37,596 bases of DNA from a bacterium (GCA_021850865.1 JAJZKN010000005.1:1-37596), one strand, 5' to 3'; positions 1-8,526 are shown, counted from the first letter of the stretch. Program-made: numbers and translations. The notes: generated by a model not told the origin, from the sequence alone.

Positions 1-2
1 CC

Positions 3-119
3 GTTACCGGCTTTAGGATCTTTTACCATCCGGCTACCATTGACAGACTAAGAGGCGGCGCTACCTTCTCCGGGGGATCCCTTCAGTCCCTGGACACCCC
101 GCCGACTGCGGTGCAGTGA
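3..119 (+). CDS. possible C-terminal tail of an upstream gene (partial)
   Basis: An open frame enters from the left edge and ends in TGA at 117-119, giving about 38 residues that contain FRIFYHPATIDRLRGG. The codons resemble those of neighbouring genes and the residue mix is protein-like, but no family is recognised. The other two forward frames close earlier, at about 15 and 49. The promoter of the next gene begins just after the stop, which fits an end of gene here. It could equally be non-coding sequence. Confidence 0.3.
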   Translation, partial: VTGFRIFYHPATIDRLRGGATFSGGSLQSLDTPPTAVQ

Positions 120-146
120 GTAAGTGCCAGGGGCCTAGTCTTACCG

Positions 147-152
147 TATAAT
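147..152 (+). promoter_or_regulatory. -10 element close to the hydrolase start
   Basis: A consensus TATAAT lies 12 bases before the ATG at 165. Initiation about 7 bases downstream would leave a leader of only a few bases. There is no Shine-Dalgarno sequence in the gap. No good -35 was seen. Confidence 0.6.
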
Positions 153-164
153 GGGGCTTGAATT

Positions 165-911
165 ATGACGATTATCGTTGACGACTTAGCGATTAATTAC
201 GAAACGGCCGGCCAGGGGAAGATGGTGTTGCTGCTGCATGGCTGGGGAGATAATCTGAAAACCTTTGCCGGATTGGCTGCCGTGTTAAGCAAAGACTATC
301 GGGTGATTGTTTTGGACTTACCCGGGTTTGGCCTGAGCGAAGTTCAAAAAGAAGCCTGGAATCTGGATAATTACGCTTCATTTCTGGCAGATTTCCTAAA
401 GAAGCTGGATACCGAAGTCTACGCCGTGATTGGCCACTCCAACGGCGGAGCGCTGGCTATCCGGGCGTTGGCTACCGGTAAGCTGACAGCCGGCAAACTT
501 ATTCTGCTAGCCAGTGCCGGTATCAGGGAAGGAAAAACTATTCCCAAAACGGCAATTAAAGTTATTGCTAAAACCGGCAAGGTAGCAACATTCTGGCTGC
601 CGAAAGCTCAGCGGCATATGCTGCAGCGTGTACTGTACGGCAGCATAGGCTCGGATTATCTGGTGGCGCCGCAGTTGAAGGAGACCTTCAAACTAACCGT
701 TGCCCAGGATGTTCAAGAAGATGCCGCCAAACTTAAACTGCCGACTCTCTTAATATTTGCCGCCAACGATCCGGCAATTCCGCTAAGCGACGCAAAGCGC
801 TACCATAATCTTATCAAAAGGTCTAAACTGGAGGTGCTAGATGGCGATGACCATTTTGTGCACCTCGATCAACCGAATAGAGTCACTGAGCTTATAAAGG
901 AGTTTTTATGA
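165..911 (+). CDS. alpha/beta-fold hydrolase
   Basis: A 248-residue soluble alpha/beta hydrolase. The oxyanion-hole HGW is at residues 25-27, the nucleophile elbow GHSNGG at 90-95 puts the catalytic Ser at 92, the acid is probably D202 (NDPAIP) and the base H230 or H233 in DDHFVH. No signal peptide or membrane segment is seen, so it should be cytosolic. Its TGA overlaps the ATG of the MurF-like gene (ATGA at 908-911), which implies translational coupling and possibly a role in wall-precursor or lipid-intermediate chemistry. The substrate cannot be read from the sequence. The start at 165 is supported by a -10 box 12 bases upstream and by alignment of the first beta strand. Confidence 0.88.
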   Translation: MTIIVDDLAINYETAGQGKMVLLLHGWGDNLKTFAGLAAVLSKDYRVIVLDLPGFGLSEVQKEAWNLDNYASFLADFLKKLDTEVYAVIGHSNGGALAIRALATGKLTAGKLILLASAGIREGKTIPKTAIKVIAKTGKVATFWLPKAQRHMLQRVLYGSIGSDYLVAPQLKETFKLTVAQDVQEDAAKLKLPTLLIFAANDPAIPLSDAKRYHNLIKRSKLEVLDGDDHFVHLDQPNRVTELIKEFL

Positions 912-2356
912 ACTTGCGCCGCATTGTCTACCTGTATACCCCGAAATTCCCTCGAACGGTTATCTATATGCTGCAAACGAGCGAATATTCCAGCAACGCC
1001 TACTTAAAATGGCTGTGGCGTACACAGGACTTTTCCCTGGTGCAACACCGCAAAACGCTGAAGTTAACCAAGTATGCCAGGCTGCTTTTATTTTTGCTGA
1101 GCGGCGGTATGTTGATAGAAATTGCCGCGGGCATCGCGTTGATTGTTGCCGGCATAATTACCGGCAACATCTGGCTTTGGTCTTTCGCTCCGGCGGTAAT
1201 ACTGGCTTACCCGATTATTGCCTCGCATCTTATTGTATTGCCGCTGGAAGCCGGCCGGCTTCTAGTGGTTAAGCCGAAGAGTAAAAAAAAAATTAGACAC
1301 TCGGAAAGCGTTTTCGCGGGCCATCCGGCAATTAAGATAGCCGTTGCCGGCAGCTACGGCAAAACTACGATGAAAGAAGTTTTAAAAACGGTTTTAAGCC
1401 AGGGACTAAAAGTTGCCGCCACTTCGGCCAACCACAACGTGCCAATAGAGCATGCCAAGTTTGCGGCTAACTTAAGCGGCGAAGAGGAAGTATTAATTAT
1501 CGAGTACGGCGAAGGAGCCCCGGAAGACGTAGCTAACTTCGCTCGCGTTACCCATCCGACGCATGCGGTCATTACCGGTCTGGCCCCGGCCCATTTGGAC
1601 CGTTATAAGACGCTCGATGCGGCGGCTAAAGATATATTCTCGCTGGCTGCGTATTTGCACAGCCAAAATGTCTACGTGAATGGGGAATCGGCGGCAATGA
1701 AACCGTATTTACACCGGGAGTATATGAGCTACGGAGCAAACGGACTCGACGGCTGGAAAGTTGAAAACGCCAACTTAGGCATTAGCGGGACCAGCTTTTC
1801 GCTGCATAAAGACAAGATCAACCTGCAGCTGCACAGCCGGCTGATTGGACGGCACCAGATCGGTACGCTTGTACTGGCGGCAGTGCTGGGGTTGAAACTT
1901 GGTCTGAGCGCCAAACAGGTCGAAGCGGGTGTAGCGGCTACCGAACCCTTCGAACACCGGATGCAACCTTATGAGCTGAACGGTGCCTGGATTATTGACG
2001 ATACGTATAACGGCAATATTGAAGGGATTAAGGCCGGTACAGAATTGCTCAGCGAGCTGCCTGCGGCCAAACGGAAAATATACGTTACGCCGGGACTGGT
2101 CGACCAGGGCGGTGAAACCGAGAAGGTTCACCGGCAAATGGGCAAATATATCGCCAAAGCCAAACCGGACATCGTGGTGCTGATGAACAATTCGGTCTGC
2201 GGCTATATAAAGGCCGGGATCAATGCGGAAAAGAACTTCACCGGCGAATTGATTATCGAGAACGACCCTCTTAAGTTCTACACTAGTCTTGACCAATTTG
2301 TTGCCAAGGGCGATTTGGTAGTGATGCAAAACGACTGGCCGGACAATTACTCTTAA
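908..2356 (+). CDS. murF: membrane-anchored MurF-like Mur ligase
   Basis: A Mur ligase of 482 residues, most like MurF, which adds D-Ala-D-Ala to UDP-MurNAc-tripeptide using ATP. The nucleotide loop GSYGKTT is at 148-154, NHNVPIEH at about 175-182, GRHQIG at 314-319, and the MurF-type FEHRMQ...DDTYNGN at 348-370. Unlike ordinary MurF, the part before the ATPase domain is not a recognisable uridine-binding domain: it holds two hydrophobic stretches at about 57-82 and 88-113, followed by a Lys/Arg-rich segment (KPKSKKKIR). The enzyme therefore looks tethered to the inner face of the membrane. It is followed by ddl, which makes the dipeptide MurF would use. A related ligase acting on a lipid-linked substrate is an alternative. 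Confidence 0.78.
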   Translation: MNLRRIVYLYTPKFPRTVIYMLQTSEYSSNAYLKWLWRTQDFSLVQHRKTLKLTKYARLLLFLLSGGMLIEIAAGIALIVAGIITGNIWLWSFAPAVILAYPIIASHLIVLPLEAGRLLVVKPKSKKKIRHSESVFAGHPAIKIAVAGSYGKTTMKEVLKTVLSQGLKVAATSANHNVPIEHAKFAANLSGEEEVLIIEYGEGAPEDVANFARVTHPTHAVITGLAPAHLDRYKTLDAAAKDIFSLAAYLHSQNVYVNGESAAMKPYLHREYMSYGANGLDGWKVENANLGISGTSFSLHKDKINLQLHSRLIGRHQIGTLVLAAVLGLKLGLSAKQVEAGVAATEPFEHRMQPYELNGAWIIDDTYNGNIEGIKAGTELLSELPAAKRKIYVTPGLVDQGGETEKVHRQMGKYIAKAKPDIVVLMNNSVCGYIKAGINAEKNFTGELIIENDPLKFYTSLDQFVAKGDLVVMQNDWPDNYS

Positions 2357-2370
2357 GCCGGATTTTAGCT

Positions 2371-2376
2371 TATACT
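2371..2376 (+). promoter_or_regulatory. -10 element close to the ddl start
   Basis: TATACT ends 9 bases before the ddl ATG at 2386, so a transcript from it would be nearly leaderless. It lies in the 29-base gap after murF and has no Shine-Dalgarno sequence behind it. Confidence 0.5.
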
Positions 2377-2385
2377 GGGTATATT

Positions 2386-3555
2386 ATGAGTAAACGTACT
2401 GTCGGTGTGTTTTTCGGCTCCCGCTCAACCGAACACGACGTATCGATTGTCACGGCTATCTCCAGCATCATTAAGCCGCTCGAGCTGAGCGGAAAGTACG
2501 AGGTGGAGGCCGTCTATATTGACAAGCGGGGACGTTTTTATAGCGACCCGCAACTTAAAGACATTTCGCTGTTTAGTTCCGGCAGAATTGATGACTTTCT
2601 AGCTAAGAGCAAACCGGTATTGATGCGTATTGGCAACGGGTTGGAGCTGGTCAAGCCCGGACTTAAAAGCAAGTCGCTTAAAATTGATATAGCCTTTCCG
2701 GCGACTCACGGCACCCATGGCGAAGACGGCGAGCTGATGGGGCTGTTTGAGATGGCCAATATTCCCTATGTGGGCTGCGATGTGGCCTCCAGCGCGATTG
2801 CCATGGACAAAGCCCTATCTAAAACTATCGTTCGGGCTAACGGCATTAATACCAGCAAATTCGTCTGGTTTTATGCTGATGAGTATATCTCCGGCAATAA
2901 AACTGCAATCGACGGCCAAATCGCCGGGCTGAGCTACCCGCTGTTTGTTAAACCGGTGCATTTGGGATCGAGCATCGCCATAACCAAAGTCGCCAACCCC
3001 AAAGAACTGATTCAAGCGATTGAGCTGGCGGCCCATTATGACAATAAGATTATCGTAGAGGAAGCGGTTAATAACCTGACTGAAGTCACCTTGCCGATTA
3101 TGGGTAACGAGGAACCGCGTCCGGCGCTGCTGGAAGAACCGTTAACTAAAGACGACAAGTTCTTTGATTTTGACGCCAAGTATTTGCGTGGCGGCAAAAA
3201 GGGTAAGGGAGCGAAAACCGCCGCTGGTACTCAGCTTAACGGTTACAGTAAACTGCCGGCACCGCTGGACGAAAAACTTTATAGCGAAGCCCAAGCCACC
3301 GCTCTTAGTGTCTACCGGACAATCGGTTGCAGTGGCATTGCCCGGGTCGACCTGTTAATTGATAATAAGACGCGCAAAGTTTACTTTAACGAGATTAATC
3401 CATTGCCCGGCAGTCTTTATGCTCACAACTGGCGGGCGGCCGGCGTCAGTGGAGTTGAGCTGGTAAACAAGCTTATCGAGCTGGCTGATCAGCGCTTCGC
3501 TAAAGCCAAAGACCTGCAAACCGTCTTTGCGACCAGCTATCTCAAGCAATACTGA
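2386..3555 (+). CDS. ddl: D-alanine--D-alanine ligase
   Basis: ATP-grasp ligase of 389 residues that joins two D-alanines for the peptidoglycan stem peptide. Visible landmarks are FGSRSTEHDVS at 10-20 with the substrate-binding Glu, HGTHGEDGELMG at 108-119, the ATP-binding YPLFVKP at 184-190, HLGSS at 192-196, and the metal-binding NEINPLPGS at 335-343. In the omega loop the FFDFDAKY motif (259-266) has Tyr266 at the position that is Phe in D-Ala-D-Lac ligases, which predicts ordinary dipeptide synthesis and vancomycin sensitivity. A Gly/Lys-rich insertion follows at about 269-280, making the loop longer than usual. It sits directly after murF. Confidence 0.93.
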   Translation: MSKRTVGVFFGSRSTEHDVSIVTAISSIIKPLELSGKYEVEAVYIDKRGRFYSDPQLKDISLFSSGRIDDFLAKSKPVLMRIGNGLELVKPGLKSKSLKIDIAFPATHGTHGEDGELMGLFEMANIPYVGCDVASSAIAMDKALSKTIVRANGINTSKFVWFYADEYISGNKTAIDGQIAGLSYPLFVKPVHLGSSIAITKVANPKELIQAIELAAHYDNKIIVEEAVNNLTEVTLPIMGNEEPRPALLEEPLTKDDKFFDFDAKYLRGGKKGKGAKTAAGTQLNGYSKLPAPLDEKLYSEAQATALSVYRTIGCSGIARVDLLIDNKTRKVYFNEINPLPGSLYAHNWRAAGVSGVELVNKLIELADQRFAKAKDLQTVFATSYLKQY

Positions 3556-3603
3556 TACGCATCGCTGCCGCGCCGGATGGCTTCTGCCGCTGGTCAATAA
3601 TGT

Positions 3604-3609
3604 TATACT
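3604..3609 (+). promoter_or_regulatory. -10 element close to the leuS start
   Basis: TATACT ends 12 bases before the leuS ATG at 3622. The gap between ddl and leuS is 66 bases and contains no Shine-Dalgarno sequence in the usual position. Confidence 0.5.
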
Positions 3610-3621
3610 GGCTAAGAAGTT

Positions 3622-6507
3622 ATGAGCCGATACAATCCAAAAGATATTGAGCACAAATGGCAGGAAGCCTGGGCGGCGCAGAATATTTATGCCGCAAAAG
3701 ATTTTGCTAAACGGCCTAAGTTTGTCATGCTGACCGAGTTTCCTTATCCATCCGGCAGCGGTATGCATATCGGTCATATGCGCGAATATACTCTGGGCGA
3801 CATTTTGGCCCGCCACAAACGGATGAACGGTTTTAATGTGCTCTTCCCGATGGGCTTTGACGCTTTTGGCCTGCCTACCGAAAATTATGCTATTAAGAAT
3901 AGGATATCCCCGGTCAAAGCTACCCGTGACAATATTGCCAATTTTGAACAGCAGCTTAAATCAATGGGCTTTAGTTTTGACTGGAACCGCAGCTTCAAAA
4001 CCTCAGACCCGGATTATTACCGCTGGACCCAGTGGCTGTTTCTGCGTTTCTTTGCCGCCGGAATGGCTTACCAAGAGGAAATTGCCGTCAACTGGTGTCC
4101 GTTTTGTAAGACCGGCCTGGCTAACGAAGAGGTGATCAATGGCCGACACGAGCGTTGCGACACGCCGGTCGAGAAAAAAATGCTGAAGCAATGGCTGCTA
4201 CGAATTACCGATTATGCGGATCGTCTGATTAGCGGCCTGGATAGCGTCGATTATCCGCCGTCGATTGCCGACCAGCAAGTCAACTGGATCGGCCGAAGCA
4301 AAGGCGCCGAAATTGACTTCCAACTGGAAAAATCAGCTGAAAAAATTCGCGTCTTTACTACTCGACCGGACACGATTTACGGCGCGACGTTTTTGGTGCT
4401 GGCACCCGAACATCCGCTGGTTGCCGAAGTAACCACTAAGTCCCAAAAAGAGCAAATCAACCGCTACATTAAAGCAACCCAGGCAAAAACTGATGTTGAA
4501 CGCCAAGCTGCTGCCAGTAAGGAAAAAACCGGCGTGTTTTGCGGGGCTTACGCTATTAATCCGGCCAGTCAACAACGAATTCCTATCTGGATTGCCGATT
4601 ATATCCTGATGGGATACGGTACCGGAGCAATTATGGCCGTACCGGCGCATGATGAACGGGACAGTGAGTTTGCGACTAAATATTCCCTGCCGGTTCAGCC
4701 GGTTATCGAACCGGAATACGGAGAGACAAAAACCGGCGAGATCACTAGAGACTCCATCATTGCGGTCTTAAGAAATAAAAAGACCAACGAGGTACTGTTA
4801 CTGAACTGGGGCGCTAGACAAAATCAAAGCGGCGGCCGGCTGCTGATCGGTGGCGGCATTGAACGCGACGAGGACATTGCCGCTGCGGCGCAACGCGAAA
4901 TCCGTGAAGAAACCGGCTACCGCGACGTCAGGTTTGTTCAAAGCTCAAAAGAGATCGTTCATAACCACTACTATTCGGCTGTTAAGGAACGGGACTGCTA
5001 TGCCAAAATTACCGGGTTACTGTTTGATTTGATCAGCGACGAGTTGGTCGCTCCGTCGCCGGAGCCGGGTGAAAAGGGCAAATTTCTACTAGAATGGGTG
5101 CCGGTTGAAACGGCTGCCCAGTTGATTGATGATCCGGCGCACCGACGGGTGTTTGAAGAGTTAGTGGCCAACAAAGTTTTTACCGGAGAAGGCTTGATGG
5201 TTAACAGCGGCAAGTATGACGGTCTAAACAGTGCATTAATGCGCGAACAAATCGTTGCCGACTTAGTTAAGACCCGCCAGGCCGAGGAAAAAATCAACTA
5301 CAGACTCAAAGACTGGATTTTCAGCCGTCAGCACTACTGGGGGGAACCAATACCGATCATCCATTGCCCGAAACACGGACCGGTGGCGGTGCCGGACGAC
5401 CAATTGCCGGTTAAATTGCCACCGGTAGAACATTATGAGCCGACAAACAGCGGCGAAAGCCCGCTCGGCTTAATCGAAGACTGGGTAAATGTGTCTTGCC
5501 CGGTATGTGGCGGTCCAGCTAAGCGGGAAACGGATACAATGCCGAACTGGGCGGGGAGCAGCTGGTATTATTTGCGCTACTACGATCCGCACAACGATTT
5601 AACATTTGCCGCTGGTAGCAAACTAAATTACTGGGGAATGGTTGATTTGTATCTAGGCGGTATGGAGCATACGACCCTGCATTTGCTTTATTCGCGCTTC
5701 TGGCATCAGTTTTTGTTTGATCAAGGCCTGGTGCCGACACCCGAGCCTTACGCCGCGCGCCGCGGCCAAGGTATTATTCTGGCTGCCGACAACTCAAAAA
5801 TGAGCAAAAGCAAAGGCAACGTGGTTAATCCGACGGAGATTATCGAGTCCGGATACGGCGCCGACGCGCTCAGGTTGGCGATCATTTTTTTGGCTCCTTA
5901 CGACCAGACTACTCCCTGGAGCCCCGAGGCGCTCGGCGGTACCTATCGGTTTTTGAACCGGGTTTGGACGCTGGGCGCCGAATTCCAAAATAGCGCAAAC
6001 TCCACTACCGGCCAGAAGTCGGATCTGCTGGACCGGCTTTGCAATACGGCAATAAAAAAAGTCAGCGAAGATATTAACGGTATGAACTTCAATACGGCCA
6101 TTGCGGCACTAATGGAATACGTCAACGGCCTGTATAAGTTTAAGACTGAAGACAAATTTACTTCCGGGAACTGGTTGAGCGCGCTACAAGTGTTAGCCAA
6201 GCTGCTGGCGCCGTTCGCGCCGCACCTGAGCGAGCAGTTATGGCAAGAGCTGGGCAACGACGGCAGTATCCACCTGAGCGATTGGCCGAAGTGGGACCCG
6301 AAGTTTGTTAATCGTCAGGTTACCGTTATTGCCGTTCAAATCAACGGCAAGCTGAGGGGCGAACTGGAAGTCGAAGCCGGCATAACCCAGGAAGAAACTC
6401 TTAAATTAGTCGAGCAAGAGCCGAAACTGCAAACACAGCTGGCCGGGAAAGAAATTAAACGGGTAATTTTTGTTCAAGACAAGCTGATTAGCCTGGTCGT
6501 TACTTAA
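3622..6507 (+). CDS. leuS: leucyl-tRNA synthetase with inserted Nudix domain
   Basis: Class Ia synthetase of 961 residues that charges tRNA-Leu. HIGH is at 49-52, KMSKS at 726-730, a zinc-type CPFC at 159-162, and the CP1 editing domain is marked by TTRPDTIYG and GTGAIMAVPAHDERD. The odd part is at about 371-515. Between the usual end of the editing core (PVQPVIEP) and the usual resumption (FTGEGLMVNSG) sits an entire Nudix domain, where typical LeuRS has about 20 residues. Its Nudix box is complete: G411, E417, R425-E426, E429-E430, G432. The frame runs open through the insertion, so this is a fusion and not an assembly break. The anticodon-binding and C-terminal domains are present, ending around IFVQDKLISLVV. 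Confidence 0.97.
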   Translation: MSRYNPKDIEHKWQEAWAAQNIYAAKDFAKRPKFVMLTEFPYPSGSGMHIGHMREYTLGDILARHKRMNGFNVLFPMGFDAFGLPTENYAIKNRISPVKATRDNIANFEQQLKSMGFSFDWNRSFKTSDPDYYRWTQWLFLRFFAAGMAYQEEIAVNWCPFCKTGLANEEVINGRHERCDTPVEKKMLKQWLLRITDYADRLISGLDSVDYPPSIADQQVNWIGRSKGAEIDFQLEKSAEKIRVFTTRPDTIYGATFLVLAPEHPLVAEVTTKSQKEQINRYIKATQAKTDVERQAAASKEKTGVFCGAYAINPASQQRIPIWIADYILMGYGTGAIMAVPAHDERDSEFATKYSLPVQPVIEPEYGETKTGEITRDSIIAVLRNKKTNEVLLLNWGARQNQSGGRLLIGGGIERDEDIAAAAQREIREETGYRDVRFVQSSKEIVHNHYYSAVKERDCYAKITGLLFDLISDELVAPSPEPGEKGKFLLEWVPVETAAQLIDDPAHRRVFEELVANKVFTGEGLMVNSGKYDGLNSALMREQIVADLVKTRQAEEKINYRLKDWIFSRQHYWGEPIPIIHCPKHGPVAVPDDQLPVKLPPVEHYEPTNSGESPLGLIEDWVNVSCPVCGGPAKRETDTMPNWAGSSWYYLRYYDPHNDLTFAAGSKLNYWGMVDLYLGGMEHTTLHLLYSRFWHQFLFDQGLVPTPEPYAARRGQGIILAADNSKMSKSKGNVVNPTEIIESGYGADALRLAIIFLAPYDQTTPWSPEALGGTYRFLNRVWTLGAEFQNSANSTTGQKSDLLDRLCNTAIKKVSEDINGMNFNTAIAALMEYVNGLYKFKTEDKFTSGNWLSALQVLAKLLAPFAPHLSEQLWQELGNDGSIHLSDWPKWDPKFVNRQVTVIAVQINGKLRGELEVEAGITQEETLKLVEQEPKLQTQLAGKEIKRVIFVQDKLISLVVT

Positions 6508-6574
6508 AAACTCCGGCGGGTTGTGTCTAAGAGGTGGTTTTGTTAAAGTATCTAGTAAGACATTAAGCCTCAAT

Positions 6575-6582
6575 AAAGGAGG
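6575..6582 (+). promoter_or_regulatory. strong ribosome binding site for rpmF
   Basis: AAAGGAGG lies 12 bases before the ATG at 6595. It decides the start of the short bL32 gene and contrasts with the SD-less starts of leuS and ddl just upstream. Confidence 0.75.
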
Positions 6583-6594
6583 AATAAAAAAACA

Positions 6595-6744
6595 ATGGGG
6601 AAGCCGAAAAAGCGAACCAGCCCAAGGGCGACGGGTGCCAGGCGCAGCCATCTTGTAATCAAGCTGGCTCGCCGGGTCAATTCCAATTCGCCGGTTAAAG
6701 TAAAAACTACCAAACGGGAATCACCGAAAGCCCTAAAAGGCTAG
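6595..6744 (+). CDS. rpmF: ribosomal protein bL32
   Basis: A 49-residue, strongly basic protein beginning MGKPKKRTS and containing RRSH, the N-terminal pattern of large-subunit protein bL32. It ends in TAG at 6742-6744. It has no cysteines, so it is the zinc-free form and lacks the CxxC pairs of zinc-binding bL32. The strong AAAGGAGG site fixes the start. It stands between leuS and nusB. The identification rests on the PKKRTS/RRSH pattern, size and charge. Confidence 0.82.
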   Translation: MGKPKKRTSPRATGARRSHLVIKLARRVNSNSPVKVKTTKRESPKALKG

Positions 6745-6822
6745 AATGCCTCACGCCGGATTTTTCTTTAACCAGCCAGAACACAGCTAGGGTATACATA
6801 ATCGGATTTATTATTCTATATC

Positions 6823-7293
6823 ATGGCATCAAACCGACATCTAGGTAGAATTATCGCACTGCAAACTCTTTACGAAGAAGAGTTTCGCCGCGAAGCGGGA
6901 GATAAGGACTTTGACCTTAATGAAGTTCTAAAGCGCAATATCCAGCGCTATGAACAAACCGTGGAAGACACCGATTTCATTCGCCGTTTGGTTTTGGGCG
7001 TATCGAAGAATGCACTAAGTCTGGATAAAAAGCTCCAGCCGGTGGCGCCGGAGTGGCCAATTGAGCAAATCGCCAGAATGGATCGAACTGTTTTAAGGAT
7101 TGGCCTGTACGAACTGGATAATGAAAACGACGTGCCGCCCAAAGTGGTCATTAACGAAGCGGTTGAGCTGGCCAAGTCGTTTGGCGGGGATAACTCATCT
7201 AAATTCGTCAACGGGGTACTTGGTACTTTGCTTAAACAAAGAGAGGAAAAAGCCACGCCCGCCAAGCCTGCCAAGAAAGCGAGTAAAAAATAA
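6823..7293 (+). CDS. nusB: transcription antitermination factor NusB
   Basis: NusB-type RNA-binding protein of 156 residues that helps assemble antitermination complexes on rRNA operons with NusE (S10). The all-helical NusB fold is recognisable from [13 protein letters not shown] at 9-21, [19 protein letters not shown] in the second half, and [14 protein letters not shown]...KFVNGVLG near the end. The last ~17 residues are a Lys/Ala/Pro tail beyond the usual end. The stop is followed two bases later by the ATG of the Nudix gene, so nusB starts a short operon nusB-nudix-rnc. A TATACA at 6793-6798 may be the -10. Confidence 0.92.
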   Translation: MASNRHLGRIIALQTLYEEEFRREAGDKDFDLNEVLKRNIQRYEQTVEDTDFIRRLVLGVSKNALSLDKKLQPVAPEWPIEQIARMDRTVLRIGLYELDNENDVPPKVVINEAVELAKSFGGDNSSKFVNGVLGTLLKQREEKATPAKPAKKASKK

Positions 7294-7295
7294 GC

Positions 7296-7790
7296 ATGCA
7301 CCGGCCTAAACCAATCAGGGGCATTAAAAAATTAGTAACTCGCCGTCCGGTGATCGAAGAGGCGGTTCACGAGACTACCTCCGGAGGAGTTGTTTGGCGT
7401 CGCGACGTTAAAACCGGCGAAATTGAATTGCTGCTGATTCAGGACGCAAAAAATCGCTGGACTATACCCAAAGGTCATGTCGAGCCGGGGGAAGAACCTA
7501 AAGCTACCGCCGAAAGAGAAATCCGTGAAGAAACCGGCCTACAAAACATGAAGGTTATGTCCTGGCTGGGCAAAGTCAACTTCCGCTACCGCCGAAACCA
7601 TACACTGGTTCTTATGACGATGCATATTTATCTAGTACAGGCACTGGGCGATACCCAGAAACTAAGCGGCGAGGATTGGCTGAGCGATATGCGCTGGCTG
7701 CCGGCCGCCGAAGCGATCGACAAGGTCGCCTATGAGGACATCGGCAAGCTAATCTTGATCGGACTGAAGCGGATTCGGGAAGCGAAATAG
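7296..7790 (+). CDS. Nudix hydrolase
   Basis: A 164-residue Nudix hydrolase that cleaves a nucleoside diphosphate linked to another group. The Nudix box is complete: G60, E66, R74-E75, E78-E79, G81. The WTIPKGHVEPGE context is common in diadenosine polyphosphate (Ap4A)-type and related enzymes, so a house-cleaning or alarmone-degrading role is possible, but substrate cannot be assigned. A basic N-terminal segment of about 20 residues precedes the fold. It is closely packed between nusB (2-base gap) and rnc (6-base gap), so it is probably co-transcribed with RNA-processing genes. Confidence 0.9.
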   Translation: MHRPKPIRGIKKLVTRRPVIEEAVHETTSGGVVWRRDVKTGEIELLLIQDAKNRWTIPKGHVEPGEEPKATAEREIREETGLQNMKVMSWLGKVNFRYRRNHTLVLMTMHIYLVQALGDTQKLSGEDWLSDMRWLPAAEAIDKVAYEDIGKLILIGLKRIREAK

Positions 7791-7796
7791 AGACAT

Positions 7797-8522
7797 ATGG
7801 ACGAGCATGCCTACCAACGATTCGCGGAAAACAATTTGGGTTTTCGCTTTAATGACATCGGTCTGCTAATTATCGCCTTTACCCACCGGTCTTATTTAAA
7901 TGAACACCGGAAAACGGTTTTTGAGCATAACGAACGGCTGGAGTTTCTGGGGGATGCGGTACTCGAGCTGGCGGTTACCGAATATCTGTTTATTAATTAC
8001 CGTGATCCGGAAGGCGTGTTAACTAACTGGCGCAGCGCCTTGGTTCGAACTGAAAGTATCGGCGCCGCCGCCCAAAAGTTAAACTTTGATGCTTATCTGC
8101 GTCTCAGCCGCGGCGAGAAAAAAGGCACGGAACGCGGTCGGGCCCAGATACTGGCCAACAGTTTTGAGGCAGTTATCGGGGCGATCTATCTCGATCAGGG
8201 TTACGAACGGGCCAGGGATTTTATAGCCAGCTCGATACTGATTACTTTTAAGGACATTTTAAGCCAGGGCTCGTGGCAAGATCCTAAATCACGGCTTCAG
8301 GAAATAATTCAAAGCGAGGAAGGCTATACTCCGGTTTACCGGGTGCTGGCTGAAGAAGGGCCTGATCACGACAAGAAATTTACCGTCGGTGTATTCGTAG
8401 ATAAAAAGCTGCTGGGCCAGGGCAGCGGGCCGAGCAAACAAGCCGGTCAGCAGAGTGCGGCGGAGGCAGCGCTCAGAATATATGAAGGCGGGCCGGCCGC
8501 GGATTATTCTCCGACATCCTAA
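7797..8522 (+). CDS. rnc: ribonuclease III
   Basis: Double-strand-specific endoribonuclease of 241 residues for rRNA and mRNA processing. The signature NERLEFLGDAVLEL at 45-58 carries E46, E49 and D53. The second half of the active site reads LANSFEAVIGAIYLD, with E124 retained but Asn121 where most bacterial RNase III have the metal-binding Asp. A C-terminal double-stranded RNA-binding domain follows from about 160 (DPKSRLQEIIQ...) to AAEAALRIYEG. It is the last gene of the nusB-nudix-rnc group; a new promoter lies just downstream for rpsP. Confidence 0.95.
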   Translation: MDEHAYQRFAENNLGFRFNDIGLLIIAFTHRSYLNEHRKTVFEHNERLEFLGDAVLELAVTEYLFINYRDPEGVLTNWRSALVRTESIGAAAQKLNFDAYLRLSRGEKKGTERGRAQILANSFEAVIGAIYLDQGYERARDFIASSILITFKDILSQGSWQDPKSRLQEIIQSEEGYTPVYRVLAEEGPDHDKKFTVGVFVDKKLLGQGSGPSKQAGQQSAAEAALRIYEGGPAADYSPTS

Positions 8523-8526
8523 AGAG

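Noticed and set aside
1-164. Left-edge sequence as a structural RNA
   Set aside because: GC-rich stretches suggested an RNA gene, but no tRNA, SRP, RNase P or tmRNA signature could be found; a partial reading frame is the simpler guess.
1775-2329. 184-residue open frame opposite murF
   Set aside because: It lies wholly antisense to a strongly supported Mur ligase, has no family motif and no promoter or ribosome site of its own.
3355-3816. 153-residue reverse frame across the ddl-leuS junction
   Set aside because: It covers the end of ddl and the HIGH region of leuS, both certain, and has no family similarity.
4732-5166. Nudix sequence in leuS as an assembly chimera or a separate gene
   Set aside because: The reading frame is continuous on both sides, LeuRS resumes at the exact homologous position, and codon use does not change; it reads as a true fusion.
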